NCBI GenBank assembly: GCA_904066235.2
Contig: CAJFCV020000003.1
Location: 11,904,001 to 11,968,000 of the forward strand
Source of the DNA: Bursaphelenchus xylophilus
Lineage: Eukaryota > Nematoda > Chromadorea > Rhabditida > Aphelenchoididae
Direction of reading: 5' to 3'
DNA: 64,000 bases
Shown: in pieces, positions 23,218-33,969 of the stretch
Layout of the letters: each line of letters opens with the position of its first letter
Position numbering within the stretch: position 1 is the first letter of the stretch
Notes under the pieces: generated by a model
What the model was told of the DNA's origin: nothing
Database searches by the model: none
The model's input: only the letters and a program-made list of their open reading frames with translations
Translations under genes and position numbers: made by a program

Positions 23218-23667
23218 CAAGGGAAGTACCCCAAGTGCGATGCTCAGATTTTCTTTAAATTTTGCACACCCATCTAGCATAGGCCACATATCACTTCCTG
23301 AAAATTTTAGCTCGCGCTTTACAAGCGCCGCCTAGATATTGAACGATTTTTGACGCCGAGAGAGCACGCTAAACGCGGAGAGCGGGCAGAGAAAAAAACA
23401 ATTTTTAATCATAACTTTTTTAGTTTTGTTTGGAAAAAATTGATTTTTTGTGGAAACCTTACCCTCTATGGTAGAAATAGGCATGAAAGTTTTCGTGCCG
23501 AAATTCGGCAAAAAGTCCAAAATTTTGGCCGACTTTCGATCTAAAAATCTCGGTTGTTTCTGCGAAGCGCGAGCTAGGATTTTCACTTTTTTTTTTATAA
23601 AAAAGTAATCTAAATTTGCCTCAAATTTCATCAAAATCTGAGCATCGCACTTGCGGTACTTCGCCTG
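23218..23667. repeat. Family E element, full length
   Basis: About 450 bp with TIRs of roughly 40 bp: CAAGGGAAGTACCCCAAGTG at the left and its diverged complement ending CTTCGCCTG at the right, followed by TTA. The core contains CGAGAGAGCACGCTAAAC and CTCGGTTGTTTCTGC. Confidence 0.75.
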
Positions 23668-24624
23668 TTAGAAAAAATCATCTAAATTTGTCCCAAGTTT
23701 CACTAACTAAATTCGGAGACTCCCACTTGGAGCACTTCCGCTGTGAGCCAAGATTGCCCCCGAAAAACCGTAAATATTATATTCCCTGTACAGTTAATGA
23801 TTCGGCCCTCTAATTTATGCGGAAAAGAGATAAATCACTGTCCTTTGGTCGATCCCACCGAGACTGACCATTTTTCATGCCTGTCGCGGTTTTTGTGCAG
23901 CTGTTTGATGGCTCGCTGACACGATATTTGGGGGGTTCAAGCAGGTGAGCCGCGGTTATGAGCGGCGATTTTTGGCGCCGAAACTCGCGAAATACGCATA
24001 AAATTATTTGAATGGATTAGATGTAAAAAACGTCTATAAGAGCTAAATTCGTTGACTGGATGTTTTGTAGGGGTGTTAGAAGTCATTGTCATCATGTTTG
24101 AGGGCATAAAAAATGTTGGATTTTTTCGGAAATTTGACCAAAAATTATGATTTTTCGAAAATTTCCGGAAAAAAATCGATTGAAAATTTAAAAGACGATT
24201 TCTGAGTCAGTGAATCAGCCGCCAGTTATGCGTGGACATAGGAAAAAATCGAATTTGAGTTTTTTGCATCAAAATGACTGTTGGTAGGTGCTAAACAAAA
24301 GCGAACAATATTTTTTCCTAAAACTTTCAACAAGGTACCATTTTTTACAATTTACTGTTTTAGAAGTAATCGCCCCCAGCTGTCGTATCTTACCTTACTG
24401 TGCGATGATTTGATGGTTACTGAATTTTTTGACTCTTGCGGTGCCGATGGAATCATTATTTTTCCGATTTTCCTACTGTAACATACCGTAATACCGTATC
24501 GGCCGCTAAAAAACGGCCGTAAAATCTTTGTTTCTGAAAACCCACAGCTGATTTTTTGATATGTTAATCAGCGTAAAATTCTGCTCTAGACGCAATCAAA
24601 AAAAGTTCAAAAAAGTGAATGACA

Positions 24625-24696
24625 AATTTCGTGGTATAGTGGTTAGTGGTCGGGACTAGCAATCCAGCCTCCCAGGTTCAATTCCGGGTGGGTGCA
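24625..24696 (+). pseudogene. tRNA-derived sequence (anticodon-like AGC), left arm of D
   Basis: A-box TGGTATAGTGG and B-box GGTTCAATTCC are at tRNA spacing. The anticodon stem CGGGA/TCCAG pairs apart from one mismatch, with loop CTAGCAA (AGC, nominally Ala). The T stem has one mismatch. The acceptor stem does not pair (5' AATTTCG against 3' TGGGTGC). I therefore call it a tRNA relic or SINE-like head rather than a functional tRNA. Confidence 0.55.
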
Positions 24697-25523
24697 AATC
24701 GCGAGAAAATACTAGAAATCGATTTTAATGGAACAATCAAAGCTATTTGAGTGATACTAAGTGATTTTGGACAATAAGGGCACCTGTATGTGAGCCTAAA
24801 ACGGACTTTTTTAAATTTTTGGGGCTTAATACGTGAAAAATAAAACGGCTTCAAACCGGCTGAAATTGATACCACTTGCTCTAGGGCTAATTATAAGACA
24901 CTTTCCCGTTAACTTTTTTTGGGATCTTGCTGTATCGTGGATTACTGTAACATGAAACACGTTTCCATTTTTTGTATACCACATAGCACAGAGAGCTCGT
25001 ATCCCCACCATTACGCTTAAAATGATTAAGAAAGGCTTGGTTTGCGTAGAAATTTTTTTTATATGGCGGTACGACTTGAAACACGTGAGTAATCTCACGC
25101 AGTTTCACCAGTTGTTGATAACGTCAACACACATTGGAGACGGGGGGAAATTTTAATTTATACGTCAAGAGTGGATCTTTGTTTTCTTATTAAAATATCT
25201 AACTAAAAAACTAAAAATTTTGTGCGAGAATTCTGAAGTAAATCGCGGTTTAGGAGACTAAGTTTTATGTTACAGTAATCCACGATACAGTAAGATCCCA
25301 AAAAAAGTTAACGGGAAAGTGTCTTATAATTAGCCCTAGAGTAAGTGGTATCAATTTCAGCCGGTTTGAAGCCGTTTTATTTTTCACGTATTAAGCCCCA
25401 AAAATTTAAAAAAGTCCGTTTTAGGCTCACATACAGGTGCCCTTATTGTCCAAAATCACTTAGTATCACTCAAACAGCTTTGATTGTACCATTAAAGTCG
25501 ATTTCTAGTATTTTCTCGCGATT

Positions 25524-25595
25524 TGCACCCACCCGGAATTGAACCTGGGAGGCTGGATTGCTAGTCCCGACCACTAACCACTATACCACGAAATT
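25524..25595 (-). pseudogene. tRNA-derived sequence, right arm of D
   Basis: Inverted copy of the tRNA-like segment at 24625-24696, with the same A-box, B-box, anticodon loop and unpaired acceptor stem. Confidence 0.55.
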
Positions 25596-26129
25596 TGTCA
25601 TTCACTTTTTTGAACTTTTTTTGATTGCGTCTAGAGCAGAATTTTACGCTGATTAACATATCAAAAAATCAGCTGTGGGTTTTCAGAAACAAAGATTTTA
25701 CGGCCGTTTTTTAGCGGCCGATACGGTATTACGGTATGTTACAGTAGGAAAATCGGAAAAATAATGATTCCATCGGCACCGCAAGAGTCAAAAATTTCAG
25801 TAACCATCAAATCATCGCACAGTAAGGTAAGATACGACAGCTGGGGGCGATTACTTCTAAAACAGTAAATTGTAAAAAATGGTACCTTGTTGAAAGTTTT
25901 AGGAAAAAATATTGTTCGCTTTTGTTTAGCACCTACCAACAGTCATTTTGATGCAAAAAACTCAAATTGGATTTTTTAGTATGTCCACGGCTGACGCACT
26001 GACTCAGAAATCGTCTTTTAAGCCCAATCTTTTCTACGTCACTAAAACTATTCTTATCCTCGCACCGTGCACAAAAAGCCCCGGTTTTTTGCACCGTGCA
26101 TTTCACTTTTGTTTGATTTTTGCTTCCCA

Positions 26130-26376
26130 GCGGTCAGAAAAGTAAAAATTTCGTGATCTTGTTAAACCGAATTGCTTGAAAGACACTGCGGAGGATGTGA
26201 CTTGACTGCAAAAACGTTGGCTGTATGATCTCTGGCACTCATAACTTTTATTTTTGGAAAAATATTTTTAAAAAAACATATTGCATAGGAGCCGGGATTC
26301 GGAGCCGGAGGCCTTTTTAAATTTTGCATGATGCTAAGAGCCGGAGCCGAAATTTTGACCGTGGCATTCTCTGGTT
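26130..26376. repeat. Element I (hAT-like), partial copy
   Basis: Right end GTGGCATTCTCTGG matches the terminal CCAGAGATTGCCAC of the complete copy at 43414. The inner part has the same GAGCCGGGATTCGGAGCCGG tract and AT-rich core. The left end is truncated. Confidence 0.6.
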
Positions 26377-26764
26377 TCAACTACGTCGCTGCGGCGGCAC
26401 CAGAAATCTGCACGGTGCAAACGGCTTTTTTTTTTGAGATTTGCACGGTGCGAAAAAAAGAAAAAGAGAGAAAAATTCACTGTGCGTTTACAGTGCATTG
26501 GGAAAATGTTCAAAATGCACTGTGCGAAAGAGAAAAAAATGTCCATGCACTTTATGAAAACACTACTTCAAAACAAATTTTTGCACTATGCGGGGGCGCT
26601 GCGACGGCGCCAGGAATTTGCACAGTGCAAACGACGTTTTTTGGTATGCACGGTGCGAAAAAAGAAAGGGAGAAAAATGCACTGTGCGTTGGCGACAAGC
26701 GTGGAAAAGTTCAAAATCCACTGGAAAAAATAAAAAATATCCATGCACTTTATGAAAATGCTAA
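26377..26764. repeat. Family C foldback with GCACNGTGC words
   Basis: About eight GCACNGTGC nonamers. The right end TCCATGCACTTTATGAAAA is the terminal signature shared with copies at 36683 and 45248. It is directly followed by a family B element. Confidence 0.65.
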
Positions 26765-26906
26765 TATCTGTCTGTCGGGAAAATAATGAGCATTCTGTCG
26801 CATCGAAAATCACATCGCCGGCGAGAAAATAAAGTGTGTCGCGGAAAAATAAAATTGCTTTTTACTTCGGCGACACCGCGCTCAATATTTTCCCGACAAA
26901 CAAATA
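26765..26906. repeat. Family B MITE, B1 subtype
   Basis: TA-TCTGTCTGTCGGGAAAA left and TATTTTCCCGACAAACAAATA right, with TA on both sides. B1 core (GCATTCTGTCGCATCG). Confidence 0.8.
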
Positions 26907-27201
26907 TTGCCATTTTTTGATGTATTCAACAGGTTACCCCAATAAAAATCGCCTTTTCCTCTCAAAAAACCCACGAACTTTGGTGGCCGATCGTAAACGC
27001 CTACTGCGCCCTCCTAATTCCCACCTATTTGTTGTCGAGACCGGTGTTTATAAGAGCGTTTTGCATCGGGTTTGATTAATTGCACCTTTCCCAATGTCGT
27101 AAAATACGAGAGCCAGTTTTTTGCAGCGATAAACTTTTAGGGTTCGCGTCGAACAAGGGGCACGCCACGAAAAAAGTGGAAATAGAGAAATTCGCGGGAA
27201 A

Positions 27202-27543
27202 ATGTTTTCGACATTTCATACGCTGAAACCTTTACAAATAAATAATAAAAATGATCCCAAAGTTCTAACAAAACAACAATTTACGTGTGAAACCAACGAG
27301 AAAGCATCGAAAGGCTTTAAGGAGATGCAACCCGAACTTCTCAGATTGATCGAAGAAGAGAAAAGAAATTATATTGTACTAGGCAAAATTGGATCAGAAT
27401 CGACGAATCTGACCGAATTCGAGCTTTCCGGGGTAAACAAGACTAGCAGGGCTTTTATATTGCTACAAAACACCCCTACTAAATTGAAATTCATCAAATC
27501 TTCTTTATTTCCACCTAAATATCAAACCAACAAGAATAATTAA
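27202..27543 (+). CDS. Uncharacterised 113-aa ORF inside element H
   Basis: Open from ATG to TAA, rich in Lys, Asn and Glu, with no signal peptide or TM segment. I do not recognise it. It contains a stretch like FKEMQPELLRLIEEEKRNY that could form an amphipathic helix. There is no splice context around it. It could be a chance ORF, a single-exon accessory gene, or a fragment of the element's own protein. Confidence 0.25.
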   Translation: MFSTFHTLKPLQINNKNDPKVLTKQQFTCETNEKASKGFKEMQPELLRLIEEEKRNYIVLGKIGSESTNLTEFELSGVNKTSRAFILLQNTPTKLKFIKSSLFPPKYQTNKNN

Positions 27544-27849
27544 AATTACGTAAGTTTTCGACAATCCATCGAATTTGCCGGATGCAATCTGAACTCGGAA
27601 TTCCATCTCCACACCCTTTGGTACGTTATGCTGGCCTTCACATTCTACTTCAGCATGGACCGGCTGAAATATCAATTATATTATTTTAGGTAACACCAGA
27701 GAAAATTGTTAGCTCAATGGCCTAGAAAAACAAAAAAATCAAAAAGGCAACGTCATAAACTTACCTTGAAATGTTCTGAACGTCGTCTGCTTCCTTTGAT
27801 CCAGCTTTCCTCACGCCTTCTCCAGCCCTTTCTCGCATTTCTCCATCAG

Positions 27850-28340
27850 TCCTGCAAAATGATGCAATTACCCATTGACAAGTGCCCTTTTTCCATTGTC
27901 AAATTTCGAGATTTCTTCTTTATAACGTGCAAGGATGTTTTACACAAAAGGATTGGCTAATTTGATCCTAATCTGGATGCAAAAAGAGAAATCTTACATT
28001 TTCTGGGACACTATCAGCTGATGCAAAATGATGTATATAATCTATTGACAAGTGCCCTTTTGCTATTGTCAAATTTCCAGATTTCTTCTTTACAACGTCC
28101 GCTGGGATGTTTCGCACAAAGCAGATCAACTCCTTTGTCCCTAAACCGGATGAAAAAAGAGAAAACTTACATTTTCTGGAGACGCCATCAGCTACTGCAA
28201 AATGATGCATTAATGAACTAGGAAGTGACCTTTTTCAACTACGAAATTTCCTAATTTCTTCTTTAAAACATCCGCTAGGATGTTTCACACAAATGAATTG
28301 GCTACGTTGTTCCTAAACCGGATGCAAAAAGAGAAATCTT
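27850..28340 (-). pseudogene. Tandem triplicate of exon-like units (~164 bp)
   Basis: Three diverged copies on the minus strand, each about 130 bp. Each is bounded by a CATC(C/A)(G/A)(G/A)TTAG-type acceptor and an AAAAT|GTAAG donor, with ~33-nt intron-like spacers. Translation of each gives a common core, for example FCVKHPSG or LCAKHPSG followed by KEEI-KF, but stop codons or frame breaks interrupt every copy. It looks like a decayed tandem exon array of a protein I do not recognise. Confidence 0.5.
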
Positions 28341-29283
28341 ACCTTTTCTATAGACACATCAATAGCTGGAGAATCATTTTTGTGTCAGAGCGCAATGGGC
28401 TGGCCTCCATGAACTCATCCATTATATTCAACACTTGAAACTGACAAAAACGTAATTTTTGACATACTATTCATCTCTAAATTATTCCAACTCTCAGAGT
28501 TACAATATATCTACCACAATATTCATGCGCTCAAAAAAGATTAAAAATATTGGGCGCAGCTCGAAATCTCTATTTCCAATTTTGCCTTACGTTTTTCGTG
28601 GCGTGCAAGGGGGATTAGAGGGGTAATTACGGAGGTGATTTTTGGGCTTTTGGCGAGGGAAAAGACACTCCGATTCTCTTCAAATTTTCCATAGGTGTTG
28701 CATGTTGACTACATATCAGTTTCTAAAAATTTCAGCGAGCACTTTGCAGAGGAAGCCGAGATATTCAACGAGTTTTTTTGAGTAGAGATTATGTGAAAAG
28801 CGGAAAGCGGTCAGAGAGAAAATCGGATTTTGGCCATATAAGAGTGAAGACAGAAGATTTCGGAGGAAAATTTTGAAAATTTTTCGAATTCACTTTTTTT
28901 TGAAAAAGAGAGTAAAAATCGAGAAATTTTATGGGTCGGCGAGTAGGAATCGAAATAGCTTTCAAAATTTCCATTTTTGGAGTGAATTCCGAGTTTACTT
29001 TTTTTTCGCCTTTTTTTGGAGTAAACTCAGAATTTACTCGCCGAAGGTGCCGGCGAGTAAATCCAGAGTTTACTCCCGGGGAACAGTTGACCCCTGGGCG
29101 CAAAAAATTTTTTTTATTTGCGTTAGTAATTCGCGCCGAACTTTCGAAAAATTTTGCCGAATCCTGACTGGGAGGCTCCAGTCAGGATTCGCGGGGTTCC
29201 TGACTCTTCGTACAGTCAAAACTTCCTGACTGTGGTCCATTCAGGAATCCCGCGATTCTTGACTGGGTGAGGGGTCAATAACT

Positions 29284-29555
29284 GTTGACTAGGACGAAGA
29301 AATAGGGAGAAAAAGCGAAGAGAACGAGAGAAACGCGCGCTATTTCGTGCTGTCTCTGCTTCTCAGCGCCCTCTTTCCGTTTCGCGCTCTCTCTCTTTTT
29401 CGAAAGAAAGAGCGAGAGAGCGCAAAAAAGGAGAGAGAGAGCGAAAGAGCGGGAAACGAAGAGAGGGCGCAGAGAGGCAGAGAGAGCACGAAATAGCGCG
29501 CGTTTCTCTCGCTCTCTTCGTTTTTTCTCCCCGTTTCTTCGTCTCAGGTGACTGG
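29284..29555. repeat. Purine/pyrimidine-biased long hairpin
   Basis: A ~270-bp perfect-looking foldback. The left arm is GAAGAGAACGAGAGAAACGC followed by GCTATTTCGTGCT, and the right arm is its complement (GCGTTTCTCTCGCTCTCTTC). It folds around GCGCTCTCTCTCTTTTTCGA-type sequence and has strong strand asymmetry within each quarter. Confidence 0.8.
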
Positions 29556-29620
29556 GATGTCGATTTTGAGGCCGCCCAGTCAAAAACATTCCTGACTGCA
29601 GGAATCGCGGGATTCCTGAC

Positions 29621-30424
29621 TAGACATGGCTGGGGGGCCGGGCCGGGCCGAAAATCGCGGCCCGGCCCGGGGGCCGGAAGAGGTCGGCCCGGCCCCGGCC
29701 CCCTTCAAATTTCTCGGCCCGGCCCGGCCCCCAGGGGGCCGGGCCGGGCCGGGGGCCGACCGGGGGCCTAACTGTAAATATAAATACTGCATTCATTACG
29801 AGATATAACACATTTTTTTGGGGCTTTGGTAGTTCAAACCCCCACTGTTTTGTCCATTTCACACACCCCATAAGTAAAAAATTAGAATAATACAAAAAAT
29901 GGAAATTAGAGTAAAATGACCCCCGGCGTTTTAGCTGAGACCCCCAGTTACCGTCCAAATTCGTTCTTGTGGTTCAGGCAACGCTGACCGTAGCCGAGAG
30001 AACCCAATCCCGAGTAGGCGCTTCAGATTGGATTAGGGGGCTTATACTGGGTCAAGGGGGGCTGAACTGGACTGGGGGTTGTACTACCTTAGCCCCCATT
30101 TTTTGTTATAAAAATCGAAAAAAAAGTTTTTGAAACAAAAAATTACCAACCATTGCCATGTATATACTTCAAAAGACCCAATCGGTTCTTGGCTCTGCGT
30201 TTTATTTTTATTGGCAAGCCTAATTTTCGCCTTGAGACTGGGAATTTTAGTCATTGGGGGCCGATTGGGGGCCTGGCGGGGGCCCCCGGCCGGCCCGGCC
30301 CGGGGGCCGGAAGAGGTCGGCCCGGCCCCGGGGCCTTTAAAACTCATTCGGCCCGGCCCAGCCCGGCCCCCCGGGGGGCTGGGCCGGGCCGGGCCGGGCC
30401 GGCCCGGCCCACTAGCCATGTCTA
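29621..30424. repeat. Element G: GC-rich ended element, copy 1
   Basis: TA-GACATGGCT at the left and AGCCATGTC-TA at the right, with terminal GGGCC/GGCCC ladders (over 100 bp each) around an AT-normal core. Inserted within element F. The ends contain nested GGGCCGGGCC palindromes. Confidence 0.8.
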
Positions 30425-31094
30425 TTCCTGACTGGGAGTCTCCCAGTCAGGATTCGGCAAAATTTTTCGTAAGTTTGGCGCGAATTATTTACTCGCGCCA
30501 TACGCGCCCGCCTTACGTCCTGGGTCATCTGTGCCTCTGTGATAGCTGAGGAAATAATTGGAAGCGAGCAAAATCCAGATTTACTCGCCGCCATTCGATT
30601 TCTCGGCCCCGGCGAGTAAACTCCCAGTTTACTCCCGAAAATCAAAATTTTTTCCAAATTTTGGAGTAAACTTCATGTTTACTTTTTTTTTGGCATTTTT
30701 GGGAGTAAAAAAAATTTTTACTCCCAAATCGAAAAAAAGTGAATTCGAAAAATTTTCAAAATTTTCCTCCGAAATCTTCTGTCTTCACTCTTATATCTTT
30801 GTCAGTTTCGCATGGAAAAAAAATATTTTTTGTGAAGTTAGTGCGCAATACTTGAGAAATAGAATGCCAATATGTCATTCTTCACTGTGAAAAAATTTGA
30901 AAATTTTTCGCCAAAGTTTGACATAAAAAGTGTTGATTTTTTCTTGTGAGCTAAAAATCTCGGTGATGACTTAGAAAATGGCAATTTAAATTTTCTTTTA
31001 TGAGCTAGGCGCAAATCTAAACGTCGCTTTCTAAGGCAATTCACCTCTTACAACATTATTTATATATCAGATGCAGTGCAACCTATGGTAAATA

Positions 31095-31677
31095 ACTAAC
31101 TCCCCTACAAGGAATTAGACAAAAAATAAGCCTCCGTACAACAAAACCCTCCAATAACAAATAAAAATTTCTTGACTCTAGTAAACTTTTCTATAACGAA
31201 CAATTTCAGCGGTCTCAAGATTGGCCTCCATACAACGAAACCCTTCTATAACAGGTAAAAATTTTCGACCCTAGCAAACCTTTCTATACTCCCGGACATA
31301 AATTTCTGACCACCCGTATCTCAAGTGAATATAACGCAATCACTTTGAAAATTGGCATGTGTACTAGTCATGACAGGCAGAATGTGCCACATAAAATTGT
31401 TTTTCGTGTCTCTGTCCTTAGGCGAGTTATGCAAATTTCCCAAAAATTGGTGGACAAAACTTTCTGATCACCTAAAATAACTAAAGTTTTCTCAGTCTGC
31501 TTGAGTAAGGGGCATGGTTCAGATATCTTAGAACACTATCAAGGGGAGTATATAACGAACAATTTCAACGGTTTCAAGATTACCTCCAAACCTTGGCCCT
31601 AGAAAAATCTTTTCTACAACTGTATAACAAAAAATTTCAACGGTCACAAGATTGGCCTCCATACAACAAAACCCTTG
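31095..31677. repeat. Family M fragments
   Basis: Repeated blocks of CTATAACGAACAATTTC, GGCCTCCATACAAC and CCCT(T/C)(C/G)TATAAC. These are parts of a family with CAGTC(A/G)AACCTCTGTAC ends seen intact-like near 53765-54085 and 55412-55605. Confidence 0.5.
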
Positions 31678-31838
31678 TATCAGTCTGTCGGGAAAATAAT
31701 GAGCACAATGCCGCTGCACACATCGTGTCGCTGGAGTGAAAAGCAATTTGATTTTTCCGCGAAGACAATTGATTTTCCCAGCGGCGATGCTAACTTTCGA
31801 AGCGACGGATTGCTCATTATTTTCCCGACAGACTGAAA
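31678..31838. repeat. Family B MITE, B1 subtype
   Basis: TA-TCAGTCTGTCGGGAAAA to TTTTCCCGACAGACTGA. B1 core in reverse orientation (GCTGGAGTGAAAAGCAATTTG). The flanking TA is lost on the right. Confidence 0.85.
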
Positions 31839-32194
31839 CTAAACAAAACAATGCTTGGCCCTTGCGATTCGCTGTACAGAGGCTGTATTATGTATGATTT
31901 ACAGACCTTTCATGCAAGAGTGAAGCCAAAAATTAGAAAAATTTTGTTCCCTTCGCCCCGCAAATCCCCGAGACAAATCCGGTTTGAAGACCCTATAATT
32001 TAGGGAAATCTTAAATGCATTTCCGTGGAACGCACTTGGACGCGCGCGCGACAAAACTTTGTCGAAATGCCTTCAGGCGCGAAAATTGAGGCAAAATTAA
32101 GACGAATGAAAAGGACTTTAAAGAGGGGGGTTTGAAGAGGCAAACGATGTAAAAAGTAGCCAAAAATGAAAAGTTTGGAAAGGGTTTTATTAAC

Positions 32195-32335
32195 TATCAG
32201 CCTGTCGGGAAAATATGTGTTGAAAATCGCATCGCCGAGGAGAAAATGAATTGTATCGTGAAAAAATCAAATTGCTTTTCAGCGACGCGATCGGCGCAGC
32301 GACATTATGTTCATTATTTTCCCGACAGACTGATA
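32195..32335. repeat. Family B MITE, B1 subtype
   Basis: TA-TCAGCCTGTCGGGAAAA to TTTTCCCGACAGACTGA-TA. Core slightly shortened. Confidence 0.85.
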
Positions 32336-32387
32336 TTCGATTTATTTTACGCAGCGACATTGTGACAGCATACGGTAAGCATGTCAA

Positions 32388-32530
32388 GAGCCGAGATATT
32401 CAACGATCTCTGCGGCCAAGAGAGTACGCGAAAAGCGGAGAGCGGTCAGAGAGAAAAACAATTTTTAGTCGTATCTTGGCCAGTTTCGAGCGGAAAAAAA
32501 ATCATTTTTTTGAACACATTACAAATTAAA
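32388..32530. repeat. Family E half element
   Basis: Core only: GAGATATTCAACGATCTC, AAGAGAGTACGCG and AGAGCGGTCAGAGAG. It runs directly into a family B element. Confidence 0.55.
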
Positions 32531-32533
32531 TTT

Positions 32534-32674
32534 TATAAGTCTGTCGGGAAAATAATGAGCACACTATCTCATTATTTTTCCTAAAAGTTTACGCATTTTT
32601 GAAAAATCGTCGCGAACCGACTATGCGCGATTCCGAAGCGCGGCGAATCCACATTATTTTCCCGACAGATTGAT
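32534..32674. repeat. Family B MITE, chimeric B1/B2
   Basis: Left end is B1-like (AATAATGAGCACAC) while the right half ends AATCCACATTATTTTCCCGAC as in B2. The junction suggests recombination between subtypes or an internal rearrangement. Confidence 0.65.
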
Positions 32675-32685
32675 TCAATATTCTC

Positions 32686-32877
32686 TCAGTCTGTCGGGAA
32701 AATAATGGGCACCCTGTCGCATCGAAAACAGCATCGCCCGAAAAATGAATTATGTCGCTGTGCTAACCCGTCGCTGAAGTGAAAAAATTTGATTTTCTCG
32801 CGACACAACTCATTTTTTCGGCGGAGATGCGATTTTCTACGCAACAGAGTGCTCATTATTTTCCCGACAGACAGATA
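32686..32877. repeat. Family B MITE, B1, long
   Basis: CAGTCTGTCGGGAAAATAATG to CATTATTTTCCCGACAGACAGATA. About 40 bp longer than typical B1, with extra core sequence. Confidence 0.8.
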
Positions 32878-33303
32878 AAACGAACTATATATCTCAAAGG
32901 TTCTGAAAATGCATTCACTTGCAACTTTACAACAACCCCGTCGGAGAAGGCGCAGTTCAAGAGCAGAACTCTGCAGTTTCCGGAAACTCATTACAACGAA
33001 TTACAAAAAGATTTATTTTAAGATGGCTATAAACCTTTAGGCGATCAGAAATGGAAAGGTCACCGCGCGAATTTAATTGTCGATGAAGAGGGGATTATTC
33101 AAAACAAGGGGGTGTGTGGGGGAAGGTACAAGGGCAGAACAAAGGTGGGGAAATTTGCATGAATACAAAAATGAGGCGTCGAGTTGAGGATTTTTCGTTT
33201 CAAACACTTGAAAATTTGAGGTATTCTGGGCAGAACACGCCTTTTCAAAAGTGCGTAGACTTTTTGTTTCGAGGCTGTTCTACACTCTGTGCAATCGAAA
33301 TTT

Positions 33304-33461
33304 TATCATTTTGTCGGGAAAATAATGAGCACTCTGTCGCATCGAAAATCCCATCGCCGCCGAGAAAATGAAGTGTGTTGCGACAAAATCAAATTGCTTT
33401 TCACTTCAGCGAAGTTATTGGCGCAGCAAAATTGTGCTCATTATTTTCCCGACAGACTGAC
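33304..33461. repeat. Family B MITE, B1 subtype
   Basis: TTTGTCGGGAAAATAATGAG to CTCATTATTTTCCCGACAGAC. Standard B1 core. Confidence 0.85.
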
Positions 33462-33735
33462 ACTATGCTTTTTCACAAATGCGTAGACTTTTTTAAAAGC
33501 CCTATTTTGCACTGTTCATTTCGTATTTTGCACTCTGCAATCAAAATATCGCGCGGCAAGAGCTATTTTCAGCTGATGTGAGTTGTTCCGACGCTTCTGA
33601 AGCAATTTTGCGCGATCGGTGAAAACGCACAATGCAAAAATTTTCGAAAAGCCCGCACGGTGCGAAAAAATTGCAAAATGCACTGTGCGCCGCGACAAAA
33701 AAGCCTACGCTTTTTTGAAAAAACACAATAACCAC
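33462..33735. repeat. Family C foldback, GCGTAGAC-ended branch
   Basis: Left TTTTTCACAAATGCGTAGAC and right AAAAAGCCTACGCTTTTTTG are complementary. Interior words are GCACTGTTC, GCACGGTGC and GCACTGTGC. Confidence 0.65.
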
Positions 33736-33819
33736 GAACATTAGAATGGTAACCGTATTTTACAAGGGAAGTGATTTTCTGCATAGGAAACCCTGAAAAC
33801 CCGCAAATTTTGAAATTTC

Positions 33820-33969
33820 ATCAGTCTGTCGGGAAAATAATGAACACTCTGTCGCATCGAAAATCGCATCAAAGATGAATTGTATCACGACAAAATCAAA
33901 TTTCTTTCCATTTCAGCGACGCGATCGGCGCAACGACTTTGTGCTCATTATTTTCCCAACAAACTGATA
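33820..33969. repeat. Family B MITE, B1 subtype
   Basis: ATCAGTCTGTCGGGAAAA to TTTTCCCAACAAACTGATA. The core lacks the CGCCGCCGAG segment. Confidence 0.8.

Larger units (their letters stand above)
24187..26026. repeat. Element D: large inverted duplication (~770-bp arms, ~307-bp spacer)
   Basis: Left arm 24187-24958 and right arm 25266-26026 are reverse complements with only a few substitutions. One ~10-bp insertion near 24226 is present in the left arm only. Each arm carries a tRNA-like segment and identical spurious ORFs. The spacer is unique. A foldback of this size would form a very long hairpin. No TSD could be assigned. Confidence 0.85.
27155..28615. mobile_element. Element H: ~1.45-kb unit with inverted ends
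   Basis: GGCACGCCACGAAAAA near 27164 recurs inverted as TTTTTCGTGGCGTGCAAGG near 28590. A second inner match (TGGAAATAGAGA...TTCG) lies on both sides. It encloses one 113-codon ORF and a threefold exon-like repeat. It may be a degenerate transposon or a captured pseudogene. Confidence 0.5.
28836..30796. repeat. Element F: ~1.96-kb palindromic element
   Basis: Arms 28836-28900 and 30731-30796 are inverted copies (AGAGTGAAGACAGAAGATTT and complement). Inside are GGCGAGTAAA/TTTACTCC motifs and CCTGACTGGGA-CAGTCAGGATTC blocks in both orientations. Element G is inserted near its centre. Confidence 0.65.

Noticed and set aside
24678..25542. Matching 65-aa ORFs on both arms of element D
   Set aside because: They are mirror copies produced by the inverted duplication, overlap the tRNA-like segment and lack coding features.
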